Source of the DNA: a virus
DNA length: 27,297 bases
Virus record (IMG/VR): IMGVR_UViG_3300020182_000153
Location: 1-27,297 of that record
Strand: one strand, 5' to 3'
Positions 16,153-23,313 of the stretch are shown here, one piece after another (the stretch's first letter is position 1; each line of letters begins with the position of its first letter). The translations under genes were made by a program, and so were the position numbers. The notes under the pieces were generated by a model, which was not told the origin of the DNA, ran no database searches, and worked only from the letters and a program-made list of their open reading frames with translations.

Positions 16153-17664
16153 CTATCCCATCCAAGCGCCTTGAGCCGCTTTAGGTCTATTCCGTTTTTT
16201 GGGTTGAGTTGGTATTTCAAACCCATCTGCAAAGGTCATGAATGCGTCTGCACAGTGCGAATGTTCATCATGTCGCGGCTGATTTTTCCAAACGCTGTAT
16301 TTTTCGTCCCATTCCTTAGAATACGATTCTAGGTGCTTGATGCCTGCATCACATGCACCCTCATCGAACTCACATTCCGGAAGAATTGTGCGAACCTTCT
16401 GTATTGATGTTTGTTTATCTAAAGTCCTGTTTACTATTCTAAAAGAATATCCAAGACCTTGTGCAATATCCTTGCGTGTTGTCACAAATCCGTCTGAGCT
16501 GTTTTGCCTGTGGTCCATGTCATGAGGCCCGTAATGCTCACCCCAAACAGCGTCATGCCGTACTTGCCACTTATCAAGCCAACTTAGGTAGTGAGCCAAG
16601 CCCTCGCCTGAATTTTCATAAAACCCTACAAATCGGTGTTTGCCTGCAATGACCTGGTGGAGCCAGATGGAAGTGCTATCGTTTAAACCAAGATCCCAAA
16701 ACGTATTAACAGGACTGCGGGTTTCAAACTCAAACTTCCCAATTTTAGAACGTTGTCTTAATGCCGTAAGCTGCTTTGCAAAGTATGCGCCATCTCTTGC
16801 CGCTAAGAATGCCTCATCCGGCGTGGATGGGTATTCCTTAAACATTGCATCGCCTTGCTCTCTAGCCTTCAGAGCATACCAAGCTTGTTGACCGGCGCTT
16901 AACTGAATGCCGTGCTCATCGAACAGATCGGTAAAGTATTTATCTTCATCAGCAGTAAGATTAACAAGCTCAGAAGTCGTGTATTCTGAATCCTCAAACC
17001 AAGGGAAAAAATGAAATTTCCACTCCATTTGAGTTAATTCGCGATTGGAGTCTTTTGCTGCTCTTGAACTATTGGTCTTGTCGTAAAAGTCACCACCACG
17101 ACCTTCTGCCGTACTTTCGATAAAACCAAGCTGGCCTTTCGCCATTGTATTTAGCGCACCTGATTTAATTTCGGCGGCTTTATCGGGTGATTTTGCACAT
17201 ATCTTACCATATTCGGATATATGCAGAAAATTCTTTGTGCTTGAACGCAATGAAACGCCGACTTCAATTGAGCTACTATTGCTAAACTCAACGGTCGTTG
17301 CGTTCATCGTCTTGACGGTAACAACTTTTTTAATTTCAGGGTCTAGCTTATCATATGCAAACTTAATACGAGACAAAAGACCTTTAGCATTTGGCAAAGT
17401 ATCAGCGATTAAACCAGCATCGAAATGACTATTGAACAGGCAGCAATCAAGCGCCAAGATCAATATGAATGTACTGAACCCCATCTGACGGGCTTTTAAG
17501 ATTATGTTTAGAGTATGCAGATCATCCAATAGCTTTGACTGCGCTTCGTTAAGCTTAAACGTTACAACTCGCCCATGCTTATCTTGGATTTTATATAGAT
17601 TGTTTAAACGCCACTTTCGATCAGAGAACAACTCGATTGCGTCATGTAGTTCTGGTTTTCCCAT
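16153..17664 (-). CDS. terL: Terminase large subunit
   Basis: 503 residues: packaging ATPase plus nuclease. Walker A is KARQMGFST (residues 57-65), Walker B with catalytic Glu is FLHISEYG (E151), and the coupling motif is FIESTAEG (181-188). The nuclease half has acidic residues in TFWDLGLND (D324), GPHDMD (D382/D384) and HSHCADAF (D473), the Terminase_6-type arrangement of P22-like headful packagers. It cuts concatemers and pumps DNA through the portal. The start overlaps TerS by 23 nt with AAGG 6 nt upstream. Headful packaging is inferred from P22-type neighbours and not directly visible. Confidence 0.95.
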   Translation of the reverse strand: MGKPELHDAIELFSDRKWRLNNLYKIQDKHGRVVTFKLNEAQSKLLDDLHTLNIILKARQMGFSTFILILALDCCLFNSHFDAGLIADTLPNAKGLLSRIKFAYDKLDPEIKKVVTVKTMNATTVEFSNSSSIEVGVSLRSSTKNFLHISEYGKICAKSPDKAAEIKSGALNTMAKGQLGFIESTAEGRGGDFYDKTNSSRAAKDSNRELTQMEWKFHFFPWFEDSEYTTSELVNLTADEDKYFTDLFDEHGIQLSAGQQAWYALKAREQGDAMFKEYPSTPDEAFLAARDGAYFAKQLTALRQRSKIGKFEFETRSPVNTFWDLGLNDSTSIWLHQVIAGKHRFVGFYENSGEGLAHYLSWLDKWQVRHDAVWGEHYGPHDMDHRQNSSDGFVTTRKDIAQGLGYSFRIVNRTLDKQTSIQKVRTILPECEFDEGACDAGIKHLESYSKEWDEKYSVWKNQPRHDEHSHCADAFMTFADGFEIPTQPKKRNRPKAAQGAWMG

Positions 17665-18061
17665 CGACTGCCTTTAATACAAGAGCTGCGAATGTATCTG
17701 TAGTGTCGAGCTTTGTTTCATTTTTATCGACCAACAAGCCATGAAGTTTAGCTTTACCCATTGTTGCACTTGTCATAGCTGCACCTTGCTTTTCTGCTGT
17801 TGCTACCATTCGGGCTTCTTCAAGCTCTTGAGTGAGGCTATCAACGGTTACAGAATGCCGTTCACGGTGCTCTTGTTGCAATTCTGCTACCCTTTGCGCC
17901 ACCTTAGCGTCAGATAGAAGCTTTGATGCGTTTACCCAAATACTTTCCGGCTTTGTCTTTTCACTTACATCATAAGCAGACCTATAAGCCTCTGAAGCAT
18001 TGCTAGTCTCAATGAATGCCGCTGCGAACGCCTCTTGTTTTGGTGTTAGCTTATCAGCCAT
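17642..18061 (-). CDS. terS: Terminase small subunit
   Basis: 139 residues beginning MADKLTPKQEAFAAAFIET and NASEAYRSAY, the helix-turn-helix start of the Terminase_2 family, followed by VNASKLLSDAKVAQRVAELQ and a coiled segment that forms the oligomerisation core. It binds the packaging site and recruits TerL. The pac site itself is often within or near this gene but I cannot identify it. Start overlaps the 57-residue gene by 8 nt (ATGGCTGA), with only a weak GAGAG upstream, so coupling is likely. Confidence 0.9.
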   Translation of the reverse strand: MADKLTPKQEAFAAAFIETSNASEAYRSAYDVSEKTKPESIWVNASKLLSDAKVAQRVAELQQEHRERHSVTVDSLTQELEEARMVATAEKQGAAMTSATMGKAKLHGLLVDKNETKLDTTDTFAALVLKAVDGKTRTT

Positions 18062-18227
18062 ATTCTCTCAACTGCCTTGCGTGTTCTTCTAGTATTGCCG
18101 CTGTTTCTTCTGGTGTACTTGTATCCATGTAAGCGGCTATGACAGCTTCAAGCATTAGATTATTGCGAGCTATCAGCACTTCATGGACTGTTTCAGTCAC
18201 TATGCCTTCAAGCTTCTTGTCGTTCAT
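18054..18227 (-). CDS. 57-residue helical protein upstream of terS
   Basis: A short gene (MNDKKLEGIVTETVHEVLIA at the start) that overlaps terS by 8 nt and follows the 30-residue gene with a 20-nt overlap. GAGAG sits 4 nt before the ATG. The product is almost entirely amphipathic helix with Glu/Ala-rich C-terminus (EETAAILEEHARQLREYG). No family recognised. Its place directly before terS suggests a packaging accessory role, but this is guesswork. Confidence 0.6.
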   Translation of the reverse strand: MNDKKLEGIVTETVHEVLIARNNLMLEAVIAAYMDTSTPEETAAILEEHARQLREYG

Positions 18228-18300
18228 CTAGCTCTCGTGCTTTTCTTGCCTCTTCTATGAGGTCTTGTGCTGATACGGGTTTAGATGATTGATCGGGCAT
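18208..18300 (-). CDS. 30-residue peptide, first gene of the late operon
   Basis: MPDQSSKPVSAQDLIEEARK, then ten more residues. The strong AGGAG 7 nt before the ATG is the best reason to believe it is translated. The C-terminal half is an acidic/basic helix. It overlaps the next start, so it could also serve as a translational leader for the terminase genes. Too short for family assignment. Confidence 0.5.
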   Translation of the reverse strand: MPDQSSKPVSAQDLIEEARKARELDERQEA

Positions 18301-18743
18301 TTAATGCTCCTGAAAAAGCAAAAGTTGCTTTGGTTTTACCCTTAGCGACCTTTGAGCCTGCAACACGTTACAGGGTGGTAATGAAAAGATTAGAGCGTAC
18401 AAAACCAAGGCAAAACTTAGATTAGGGTTTGCCGCAGTGACAAAAGCACTTTTGGAAAATGGCCCTAGTTTATAACAGTCACACGGAGATCAACCCGTGA
18501 GGCCCTTGGTAGGGACTTAATGCAGATACTTAGTAGAGCTGCCACAAAATAAAGGACAGGGGCGTAACATTTCTGCAAGTGGCCCCTGCCATATCATGAG
18601 CGCGTATATCAATCAGTTATACTCAAATATCTTAACAACCCGCGTCTAAACGCAAATCACCATGTTAGAACCTAAGATATCTTATCATTTGCACTTGTCA
18701 AGCTACGTTCTTGTTTATCCCCCTATTTGGGCACTGTTTGCTC
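18301..18743. other. 443-bp gene-free region before the late operon
   Basis: No credible open frame on either strand. Several dyads are visible: ACCAAGG (18404-18410) with CCTTGGT (18504-18510) enclosing GGCAAA/TTTGCC (18409-18433) and CACGG/CCGTG (18482-18499); CAGGGGC/GCCCCTG (18557-18588); and AAAGCAA/TTGCTTT (about 18315-18331) with a short leftward T-run just before the first late Shine-Dalgarno. By position it should contain the leftward late promoter and leader, comparable to the pR'-tR' segment of lambda. I found no convincing sigma-70 promoter, so the promoter may need an activator. The ~107-bp nested dyads could be a structured RNA. Confidence 0.5.
18545..18588 (-). terminator. Probable terminator of the replication operon
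   Basis: Leftward, GCCC(C)-rich arm 18588-18582 pairs with 18563-18557 (seven perfect pairs, CAGGGGC), with an 18-nt loop, followed by TCCTTTATTTT. The GC stem and U-rich tail fit a rho-independent terminator, though the loop is long. It lies after the last leftward middle gene and before the late operon. Confidence 0.5.
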
Positions 18744-18956
18744 TTACTTTAGATAGGTGTATTGCTCTGGACCAATCCAATTACCAAAATGCTTTACCAA
18801 ATATAAAACTCTATACCCCGGCAAACTCACATATGGTATATGGTCCTGGTCGTACTTAACTCTACAAATAACATTAACGCCGACCGAACCAACGTCCTTA
18901 ATTTCTACATAATTGCATCTAAAAATCTTCTTTGCTAATCTCATAAAGATGCTCAT
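18744..18956 (-). CDS. 70-residue protein of unknown function
   Basis: The start overlaps the stop of the DUF6456-like gene as ATGA, the same coupling used throughout this operon, with GGAAAG upstream. The sequence is basic at the N-terminus (MSIFMRLAKKIFRC) and beta-like afterwards (VGVNVICRVKYDQDHIPYVS, YRVLYLVKHFGNWIG). No family recognised. An internal ATG four codons in (MRLAKK) is an alternative start. It is the last gene before the 443-bp gap, so a role in late control is possible but unsupported. Confidence 0.55.
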   Translation of the reverse strand: MSIFMRLAKKIFRCNYVEIKDVGSVGVNVICRVKYDQDHIPYVSLPGYRVLYLVKHFGNWIGPEQYTYLK

Positions 18957-19600
18957 GCTACTTTCCTTGCTTTGTTCTCATATCCCCATAAAATTGCTAG
19001 GGTAGTCAATGATTGCTTGAGAGAGGTGCTTTCTTCCTGCTGTCTACGTGTGTTGTCCGTTCTAAATGTCTTGAGGCAATAACGTCTTAGTGTTTGCTCT
19101 TGAACTAGAATAGCTTCCAAGCGATACACCTCGATTTTAGATAGCTGCTTGTTTGCGTCTTGCAGATCCTGCTTGGCGTTTAATTCTGATACCTGGATGC
19201 TCTCACCGTTGCCGAATGTGTCCACACGCTCTTTTGCGTAGTCTATGGCTAGGTTTGTTTGTCCAGATGACACAATGTGTGCATGATAGTATCGTTGCGC
19301 TGCATGGTACTGCTGTAGCGTTATTTGACCCCGTATGTGCATACGTTCAACAGGTGCTTGATATTTAGCCCGGGTAACTTTGGTGGTCTTCTGTGTTTCA
19401 TGAGGGTCAACTACCTCTTGCTCCATCACAAAGCCTTCGCCCTCAATCGACTTATGCTTTTTCTTTGGTGGGTCTATGTCTTTGATTTCGACATTGCCGG
19501 CTAATGAGGTTGCAACGAGGTTAGCAGACTTGCGGGTCTTGTATGCCGCGTGTAGCTTTCCATCAACGTGGATTTCATAGCGGTCTTTGTTCTTTGGCAT
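18953..19600 (-). CDS. DUF6456-like protein, candidate late regulator
   Basis: 215 residues with a basic N-terminal part (about 1-90) containing KKHKSIEGEG, then a helical domain: IRGQITLQQYHAAQRYYHAH (about 89-108), LSKIEVYRLEAILVQEQTLR (about 153-172) and SLKQSLTTLAILWGYENKAR (about 193-212). The order 'Q..AA.RY ... vc/C ... LK..L..LA..WGY' resembles the DUF6456 domain known from alphaproteobacterial proteins and phages. Its location, last in the middle operon and upstream of the terminase operon, is that of Q/ArpU/RinA-type late activators. Regulator function is inference. AGAGGG lies 6 nt before the ATG. Confidence 0.55.
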   Translation of the reverse strand: MPKNKDRYEIHVDGKLHAAYKTRKSANLVATSLAGNVEIKDIDPPKKKHKSIEGEGFVMEQEVVDPHETQKTTKVTRAKYQAPVERMHIRGQITLQQYHAAQRYYHAHIVSSGQTNLAIDYAKERVDTFGNGESIQVSELNAKQDLQDANKQLSKIEVYRLEAILVQEQTLRRYCLKTFRTDNTRRQQEESTSLKQSLTTLAILWGYENKARKVA

Positions 19601-19610
19601 GTGTTACCCT

Positions 19611-19775
19611 CTAAGCAATCCGTGTGCATTTAATCTTGATCTTTACGTGTTCTTTGTAGATCACAGTGATACGCTTTTGCGCCGCTTCGCATTTTGCCAA
19701 CGTGTCAAATAATCGCTGGCCTTCTGCTGGTGCTTGGAACGCTGCTACATTGACTAAGATGACAAGAATAAACAT
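19611..19775 (-). CDS. 54-residue exported or membrane-anchored protein
   Basis: Starts MFILVILVNVAAFQAPAEGQ, a short hydrophobic leader that could be a signal peptide (cleavage near AFQA), then LFDTLAKCEAAQKRITVIYK and a second Cys near the end (KIKCTRIA). GAGG 6 nt before the ATG supports translation. Two cysteines after the leader would allow one disulphide. Small phage proteins with this leader-F..C layout are common but functionally unknown. It ends 10 nt before the next gene. Confidence 0.6.
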   Translation of the reverse strand: MFILVILVNVAAFQAPAEGQRLFDTLAKCEAAQKRITVIYKEHVKIKIKCTRIA

Positions 19776-19778
19776 GTG

Positions 19779-19964
19779 TTACCTCACCTTCATTTTGTGG
19801 ATAAACAGACATAAACCAAAGAAAGAAACAGGTAATAAAATTCCGTAAAGTAAGCCGTAATTCGTATAGATTGTGTAGCTTGCGAAAAATAATAGCCCTC
19901 CCAACATAAAAATAATGAAAGCCATCATTGCCGATAAAAATAATTCTTCAAAATCTTCAAACAT
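19779..19964 (-). CDS. 61-residue two-helix membrane protein
   Basis: An acidic N-terminus (MFEDFEELF) is followed by two hydrophobic helices (about 10-30, LSAMMAFIIFMLGGLLFFAS; about 36-56, GLLYGILLPVSFFGLCLFIH) and a basic end (KMKVR). Its ATG overlaps the DnaA-domain gene's stop (TAATG). No family recognised. Its tail codons contain a perfect DnaA box. It may target phage replication to membrane or act in exclusion; both are guesses. Confidence 0.65.
   Translation of the reverse strand: MFEDFEELFLSAMMAFIIFMLGGLLFFASYTIYTNYGLLYGILLPVSFFGLCLFIHKMKVR
19796..19804 (-). promoter_or_regulatory. Perfect DnaA box
   Basis: TTATCCACA on the minus strand (TGTGGATAA on plus), an exact consensus DnaA box, lies within the end of the membrane protein gene and about 160 bp downstream of the DnaA-domain protein gene. 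Roughly 0.2 exact copies are expected by chance in a window of this size, so function is possible but unproven. Confidence 0.35.
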
Positions 19965-20545
19965 TAGATTTCTCCGATCCGGTCTAGGTTAAAGGGTTTG
20001 CCGTTCATCAGGAGTTGGCCAAATGCGATTGCTTTCAACATCTTCTGATAAGCGTGTATGACTGTCGTGTGATCCCTGCCGCCGTAATGCCGACCAATAG
20101 CGGGGAATGAAAGTTCAGTCTTATTGCGGGCAATGAACATCGATACTTGGCGAACAAGGGCAATCTCTCGTTTTCTGCGATGGCCTTTGATTTGTTTTAC
20201 CGTAATTTCAAACGGCTCAACTTTTACCCCGTCAAGCTCCCAGGCATTCCCTGCAACAATGTGTTGAATATCGCTAACGCTTAACCGGCTTGAAACGTCT
20301 TCTGGTGATTGCGCTTTTGCGTCAGTCCATGACAAATGATGATAGTAAGCTTTTACATGAAAGTTATGATGCCCCACGAGAACAGGCTTTGATTTGTTTT
20401 TTAATCGTTGCGCAAGTTGAATTTTAGGTGGTGCTTTAGCTGCCTCGATAAGAACGGGCTTCCAAGCCTTTGCCGCCATGCGCGCGCGTCTGGCCTTGTG
20501 TGCTTGATGAAATTCAAGGGCTTTAGATGATACTGCGATGTTCAT
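19964..20545 (-). CDS. DnaA domain IV-type DNA-binding protein
   Basis: The 193-residue protein has no AAA+ ATPase, but its C-terminal part (about 127-170) is a DnaA DNA-binding domain: KREIALVRQVSMFIARNKTE, FPAIGRHYGGRDHTTVIHAY (GGRDHTTV is the DnaA signature, residues 155-162). The first 60 residues are basic and the middle is unassigned. Such lone domain-IV proteins occur in alphaproteobacterial phages. It could bind a DnaA box at the phage origin, compete with host DnaA, or regulate transcription. Its start overlaps the winged-helix gene stop (TAATG). Confidence 0.85.
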   Translation of the reverse strand: MNIAVSSKALEFHQAHKARRARMAAKAWKPVLIEAAKAPPKIQLAQRLKNKSKPVLVGHHNFHVKAYYHHLSWTDAKAQSPEDVSSRLSVSDIQHIVAGNAWELDGVKVEPFEITVKQIKGHRRKREIALVRQVSMFIARNKTELSFPAIGRHYGGRDHTTVIHAYQKMLKAIAFGQLLMNGKPFNLDRIGEI

Positions 20546-20895
20546 TATTCCGCACTTTCCGAAATGTTGATTAGTTGATATGACGGGATGTTACCCATTC
20601 CTTTTCCGTGGCCTTTGATCTGCCAGCCGTAACCGTTAAGCTTTTTGTTAAGCGCTAAAACCATCGAATAAAGGCAATGAATCGCCCACTCAGGGCCATC
20701 CTTTGAGCAATCGAAATAAACAGCTTCAATGATATCGTCTCGCTCTACACGGCGCGGATATGCCTCTATAAGCTTTTCCAATATCCGCTTGCGATGTTTG
20801 GTCATTCTGATTTCAGTGATTTGACCAATTTCAAGCGAAGGGTTTTTCAATGGTTGCTGGCATACAGGGCAACAGATTTGAGATTGGTTGCTCAT
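20545..20895 (-). CDS. Winged-helix regulator with N-terminal CPVC
   Basis: 116 residues. CCPVCQQPL (residues 8-16) gives one CxxC knuckle. From about residue 30 an OmpR/PhoB-type winged helix follows: TKHRKRILEKLIEAYPRRVE, then RDDIIEAVY, GPEWAIHCLYSMVLALNKKL, and the wing GYGWQIKGHGKGMGNIPSYQ. No receiver domain is present. Proteins like this are common in Rhizobiales phages and islands and are expected to bind DNA, perhaps as a middle-gene regulator. ATGA overlap with the gene upstream. Confidence 0.78.
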   Translation of the reverse strand: MSNQSQICCPVCQQPLKNPSLEIGQITEIRMTKHRKRILEKLIEAYPRRVERDDIIEAVYFDCSKDGPEWAIHCLYSMVLALNKKLNGYGWQIKGHGKGMGNIPSYQLINISESAE

Positions 20896-21401
20896 GCCTG
20901 CCCCATTAATTTGCTTGCACGTTGAAAATCTTCTGGCGTTGAATGTTCACCAATTCCAAGACGTGCTTTTGTCTCGTTAATCCCTGCCCGAATTGCTTCA
21001 TGTTCAGCCGTTGTCATTTTTTGCAGTGCTGAATAAAACGCTGTGGTTCCGTCACGTTCAAACCGCAATCTCCCCGCTGGCCCCATTGGCGTTGAGGGTT
21101 TATCCTCTTGCTCGTTGCTGTTGGCTTGCTGTTGCTTGTACCGAGCTGCACCATCCTCAAAGCTTTTCTGACGTTCAAGTAATTCTGTTAGCTCGAAAAG
21201 GCTTGGGAGCGAATTAGGGTATTGCCGTTCTAGCTTGCCAGGTCGCGTCAATTGGCTGCAAATGCTCATGACAGTTCTGACCCGATATTCTTGCGCTCGC
21301 TTGATGTAACCTTCTAAAGCGCTGTCTGATAATTTCTTCGACGGGAACGAACCCACCATATCTAAAATTTCACCTTCAATCTTTTCAGCTTCAATGGACA
21401 T
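20892..21401 (-). CDS. Replication accessory protein, possible helicase loader
   Basis: I use the ATG at 21401 (169 residues, MSIEAEKIEGEILDMVGSFP), overlapping the O-like gene by 11 nt; a longer reading reaches 21671 but its first 90 residues lie antiphase over the O-like gene and look non-coding. The N-terminal half (about 1-95) is helical with RVRTVMSICSQLTRPGKLER and the segment YPNSLPSLFELTELLERQ, which recalls lambda P-type loaders that follow an O-type initiator. The C-terminal half contains Gln-rich linker and GPAGRLRFERDGTTAFYSAL. No Walker motif. The loader assignment rests mainly on gene order. Confidence 0.6.
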   Translation of the reverse strand: MSIEAEKIEGEILDMVGSFPSKKLSDSALEGYIKRAQEYRVRTVMSICSQLTRPGKLERQYPNSLPSLFELTELLERQKSFEDGAARYKQQQANSNEQEDKPSTPMGPAGRLRFERDGTTAFYSALQKMTTAEHEAIRAGINETKARLGIGEHSTPEDFQRASKLMGQA

Positions 21402-22200
21402 TACCGGCCTCCTGTTGTTGTTTTTCTTTGAGCTTGCGACGACGACGATCAACTGCGTCCTCGTATGGCTGAAATGCTGGTTTAGCCTCCACCGTTGGCG
21501 GTGGTGCTGTGCGATTTGCTTTGGCTTGGAAAATAGCTTTCGTGAAATATGCCCAATTGGTCGCTTTATGGCCTTGAGCTGCTTTGGCCTTGAGAACTGG
21601 CAAAATATCTTTTTCCAGATCACACCCGTTTTCGAACCATCGAAATATTTCAGTCCAAACAAGCAAGCCATGAGATTTGCTTTCGTCGGTTACACCCAAG
21701 GCATCGAGCATACGATTTACGTTATCTTCATTTACGTCTTTTTCGCCCGCGTTAAGAGGAGAAGAATTGTTTATTTGTTTAGTTTGTTCCTTTAAAGCGT
21801 CTTTTGCCTGCCCTTTACTCGGACTTTTTTCGGACGTTTCTGCGTCTTTCTTGCGTCCTATGTCTTGATAAAGTGAATAATTACAAATGGTTATCTGCGT
21901 CTTTCCGTGGGAAGTTTCTGCGTCAATCATGCGTTCTTCGGACAGCCTTTTTAGGAACCCTCTAACTTTTTTGTCAGATGACCACATCCACGCAGATTGC
22001 AATTCTCGAAGGGTTGTAAACAGCTCACCGCGTTTAACATCGTGGCGTTTTCCGTTTACCCAATGGTGCGTTTCTTTCCATGCGGCATGAGCAATAAGCC
22101 ATATCCATGCTTCGTATTCTGAGCGTTCAGAGCGCTTAAAAAATGGGTGTGAAATTGATTTACGATCGACAGCAAACCAACCCTCAAGACGATCAGTCAT
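21391..22200 (-). CDS. Phage replication initiator, O-like with winged helix
   Basis: 269 residues. The first 110 form a winged-helix module usual in phage replisome organisers: WFAVDRKSISHPFFKRSERS, WIWLIAHAAWKE, then RGELFTTLRELQSAWMWSSD, KKVRGFLKRLSEERMIDAET and TQITICNYSLYQD. A polar linker (about 112-150) follows, then a helical C-terminal domain (about 155-215, LLVWTEIFRWFENGCDLEKD, GHKATNWAYFTKAIFQA) seen in O-like proteins, and a basic end. It should bind the phage origin, perhaps within this gene as in lambda; I see no clear iterons. Overlaps the HNH gene by 8 nt. Confidence 0.8.
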   Translation of the reverse strand: MTDRLEGWFAVDRKSISHPFFKRSERSEYEAWIWLIAHAAWKETHHWVNGKRHDVKRGELFTTLRELQSAWMWSSDKKVRGFLKRLSEERMIDAETSHGKTQITICNYSLYQDIGRKKDAETSEKSPSKGQAKDALKEQTKQINNSSPLNAGEKDVNEDNVNRMLDALGVTDESKSHGLLVWTEIFRWFENGCDLEKDILPVLKAKAAQGHKATNWAYFTKAIFQAKANRTAPPPTVEAKPAFQPYEDAVDRRRRKLKEKQQQEAGNVH

Positions 22201-22750
22201 GGCTTCGCCCCGCTTCTTTGTCCATCCATTCCCGTAAAGACATACTTGATTTTGATCTGTTGCAAGATTTGCATGAGCACACTAAGTTGCTAGCTTCACT
22301 TGTGCCGCCTTTAACCACGGGCCAAAGATGATCTATCTCAAACGGACCTTCTGTATCGCCGCAATAAACACACATTTCCCCATCTCGTAATGAGATTTGG
22401 TTCCTAATCGTCTGTGTTGTCGCTGGTCTTGATCCCTGCTTTGAAATTACAATGATTGAATCATCCGAAATTCGAATATAATCATGCTGTATATCAAAAA
22501 ACCTGCTCAAATCTCTTGTGGATTCAAGCCATTGCTTTTTAGAGCAGTAAAGAACTCTCTTTAAGATTTTTATGTCGTTTTCGATTTTAGGATCGTTTGA
22601 CGGCTCACCCATCGTATGAACTGTTTGTGCGCCCAAATGATAAGCAAGCGAACACGCGATACCAAAGCTTGTTGGATTAACAAAATGCAATGGACTAAGA
22701 TTTATCGACATATGTTCTAATCTGGGCCAGTCGCGCGGAAATAAACTCAT
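22193..22750 (-). CDS. HNH endonuclease with an N-terminal replication-like domain
   Basis: 185 residues. The C-terminal half is a zinc-supported HNH nuclease: MCVYCGDTEGPFEIDHLWPV (C127, C130, D140, H141), KGGTSEASNLV (N155) and CSCKSCNRSK (C160, C163). The N-terminal 100 residues contain NDIKILKRVLYCSKKQWLES and LSRFFDIQHDYIRIS, a pattern like the DUF1376 domain of phage and prophage replication proteins (low-confidence resemblance). Free-standing HNH genes at cos/terminase are common; here it sits inside the replication operon between RusA and the initiator, ATGA-coupled to RusA. It may cut or nick DNA in replication or be a homing-type nuclease domesticated by fusion. Confidence 0.85.
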   Translation of the reverse strand: MSLFPRDWPRLEHMSINLSPLHFVNPTSFGIACSLAYHLGAQTVHTMGEPSNDPKIENDIKILKRVLYCSKKQWLESTRDLSRFFDIQHDYIRISDDSIIVISKQGSRPATTQTIRNQISLRDGEMCVYCGDTEGPFEIDHLWPVVKGGTSEASNLVCSCKSCNRSKSSMSLREWMDKEAGRSHD

Positions 22751-23184
22751 CCCTGTTCTCCCATTGGTGTTATTGTTACAAAGCCATCGTCTTCAATAGC
22801 GTCTGGTGAGAAAGGGCTTGCCTCTTGTATTATGAAGCACATGTTGCCGTTTTTGACTGGCTCGACTAAATGAGATTTTTCCAAGTCAAACTTGCTGTCA
22901 TCAATGCCAAGCGCGTCTGAAATACCATCTAGATAAGCCTTGGTTGCCGCATCACACCCGTCTTTGTCCCTGCGGTTACGATTAGGCGGGGAATAGATGC
23001 GCGTGACAGAAACGCCGAACTGGAACGAGTATTCGCTAAATGTAAGTCCGCGTGTTGCGGCTTTCGTCATTAGGTGAGCGTCACCACGGGCTTTTTTCGT
23101 TGCTTTGGCCTTTACTGCCCAATGTACCCTTGCATTAGGTGAAAGGTTTTTGTCAGGCCAAGGAAGGTTAATTGCAAACTTCAT
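22747..23184 (-). CDS. rusA: RusA-like Holliday junction resolvase
   Basis: 145 residues. The signature is PPNRNRRDKDGCDAATKAYL followed by DGISDALGIDDSKFD: acidic residues D73, D75 and D95/D96 match the metal-binding Asp residues of E. coli RusA, although the usual RDxDN is RDKDG here. N-terminal LPWPDKNLSPNARVHWAVKA is also family-like. It resolves Holliday junctions made by recombination-dependent replication, fitting the Rad52-type protein in the rightward operon. First gene after the hairpin-rich leader. GAGG is 11 nt before the ATG, rather far. Confidence 0.92.
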   Translation of the reverse strand: MKFAINLPWPDKNLSPNARVHWAVKAKATKKARGDAHLMTKAATRGLTFSEYSFQFGVSVTRIYSPPNRNRRDKDGCDAATKAYLDGISDALGIDDSKFDLEKSHLVEPVKNGNMCFIIQEASPFSPDAIEDDGFVTITPMGEQG

Positions 23185-23216
23185 CTATTCCGTTTCCTCT
23201 TTCTGCCCAATCGCAG

Positions 23217-23280
23217 TAAAATAAAAAAGCAGGACAAAGTGAAATCCAAGTTGGCGACGGAGACGACACCCCGCCCTGCT
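23217..23280 (-). terminator. Leftward terminator directly before rusA
   Basis: AGCAGG (23280-23275) pairs with CCTGCT (23233-23228); the 41-nt interior can fold on GGCG/CGCC. The stem is followed by TTTTTTATTTT, a strong U-tract. The long interior makes efficiency uncertain. Confidence 0.55.
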
Positions 23281-23313
23281 CTTGACCCGCCGTATTTGGG
23301 TAACGACGAATTT

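Noticed and set aside
18404-18510. tRNA-like cloverleaf
   Set aside because: The stems do not have tRNA arm lengths, and no T-loop or anticodon-loop signature is present on either strand.
18662-18859. 65-residue plus-strand frame
   Set aside because: Antisense to the 70-residue gene, lacks a ribosome site, and has no recognisable features.
21402-21671. N-terminal extension of the loader-like protein
   Set aside because: It overlaps the O-like gene in another frame, is rich in Lys/Arg/His runs typical of shadow frames, and a good ATG lies at 21401.
21394-21795. 133-residue plus-strand frame with hydrophobic runs
   Set aside because: Antisense of the O-like replication gene, whose winged-helix pattern is clear.
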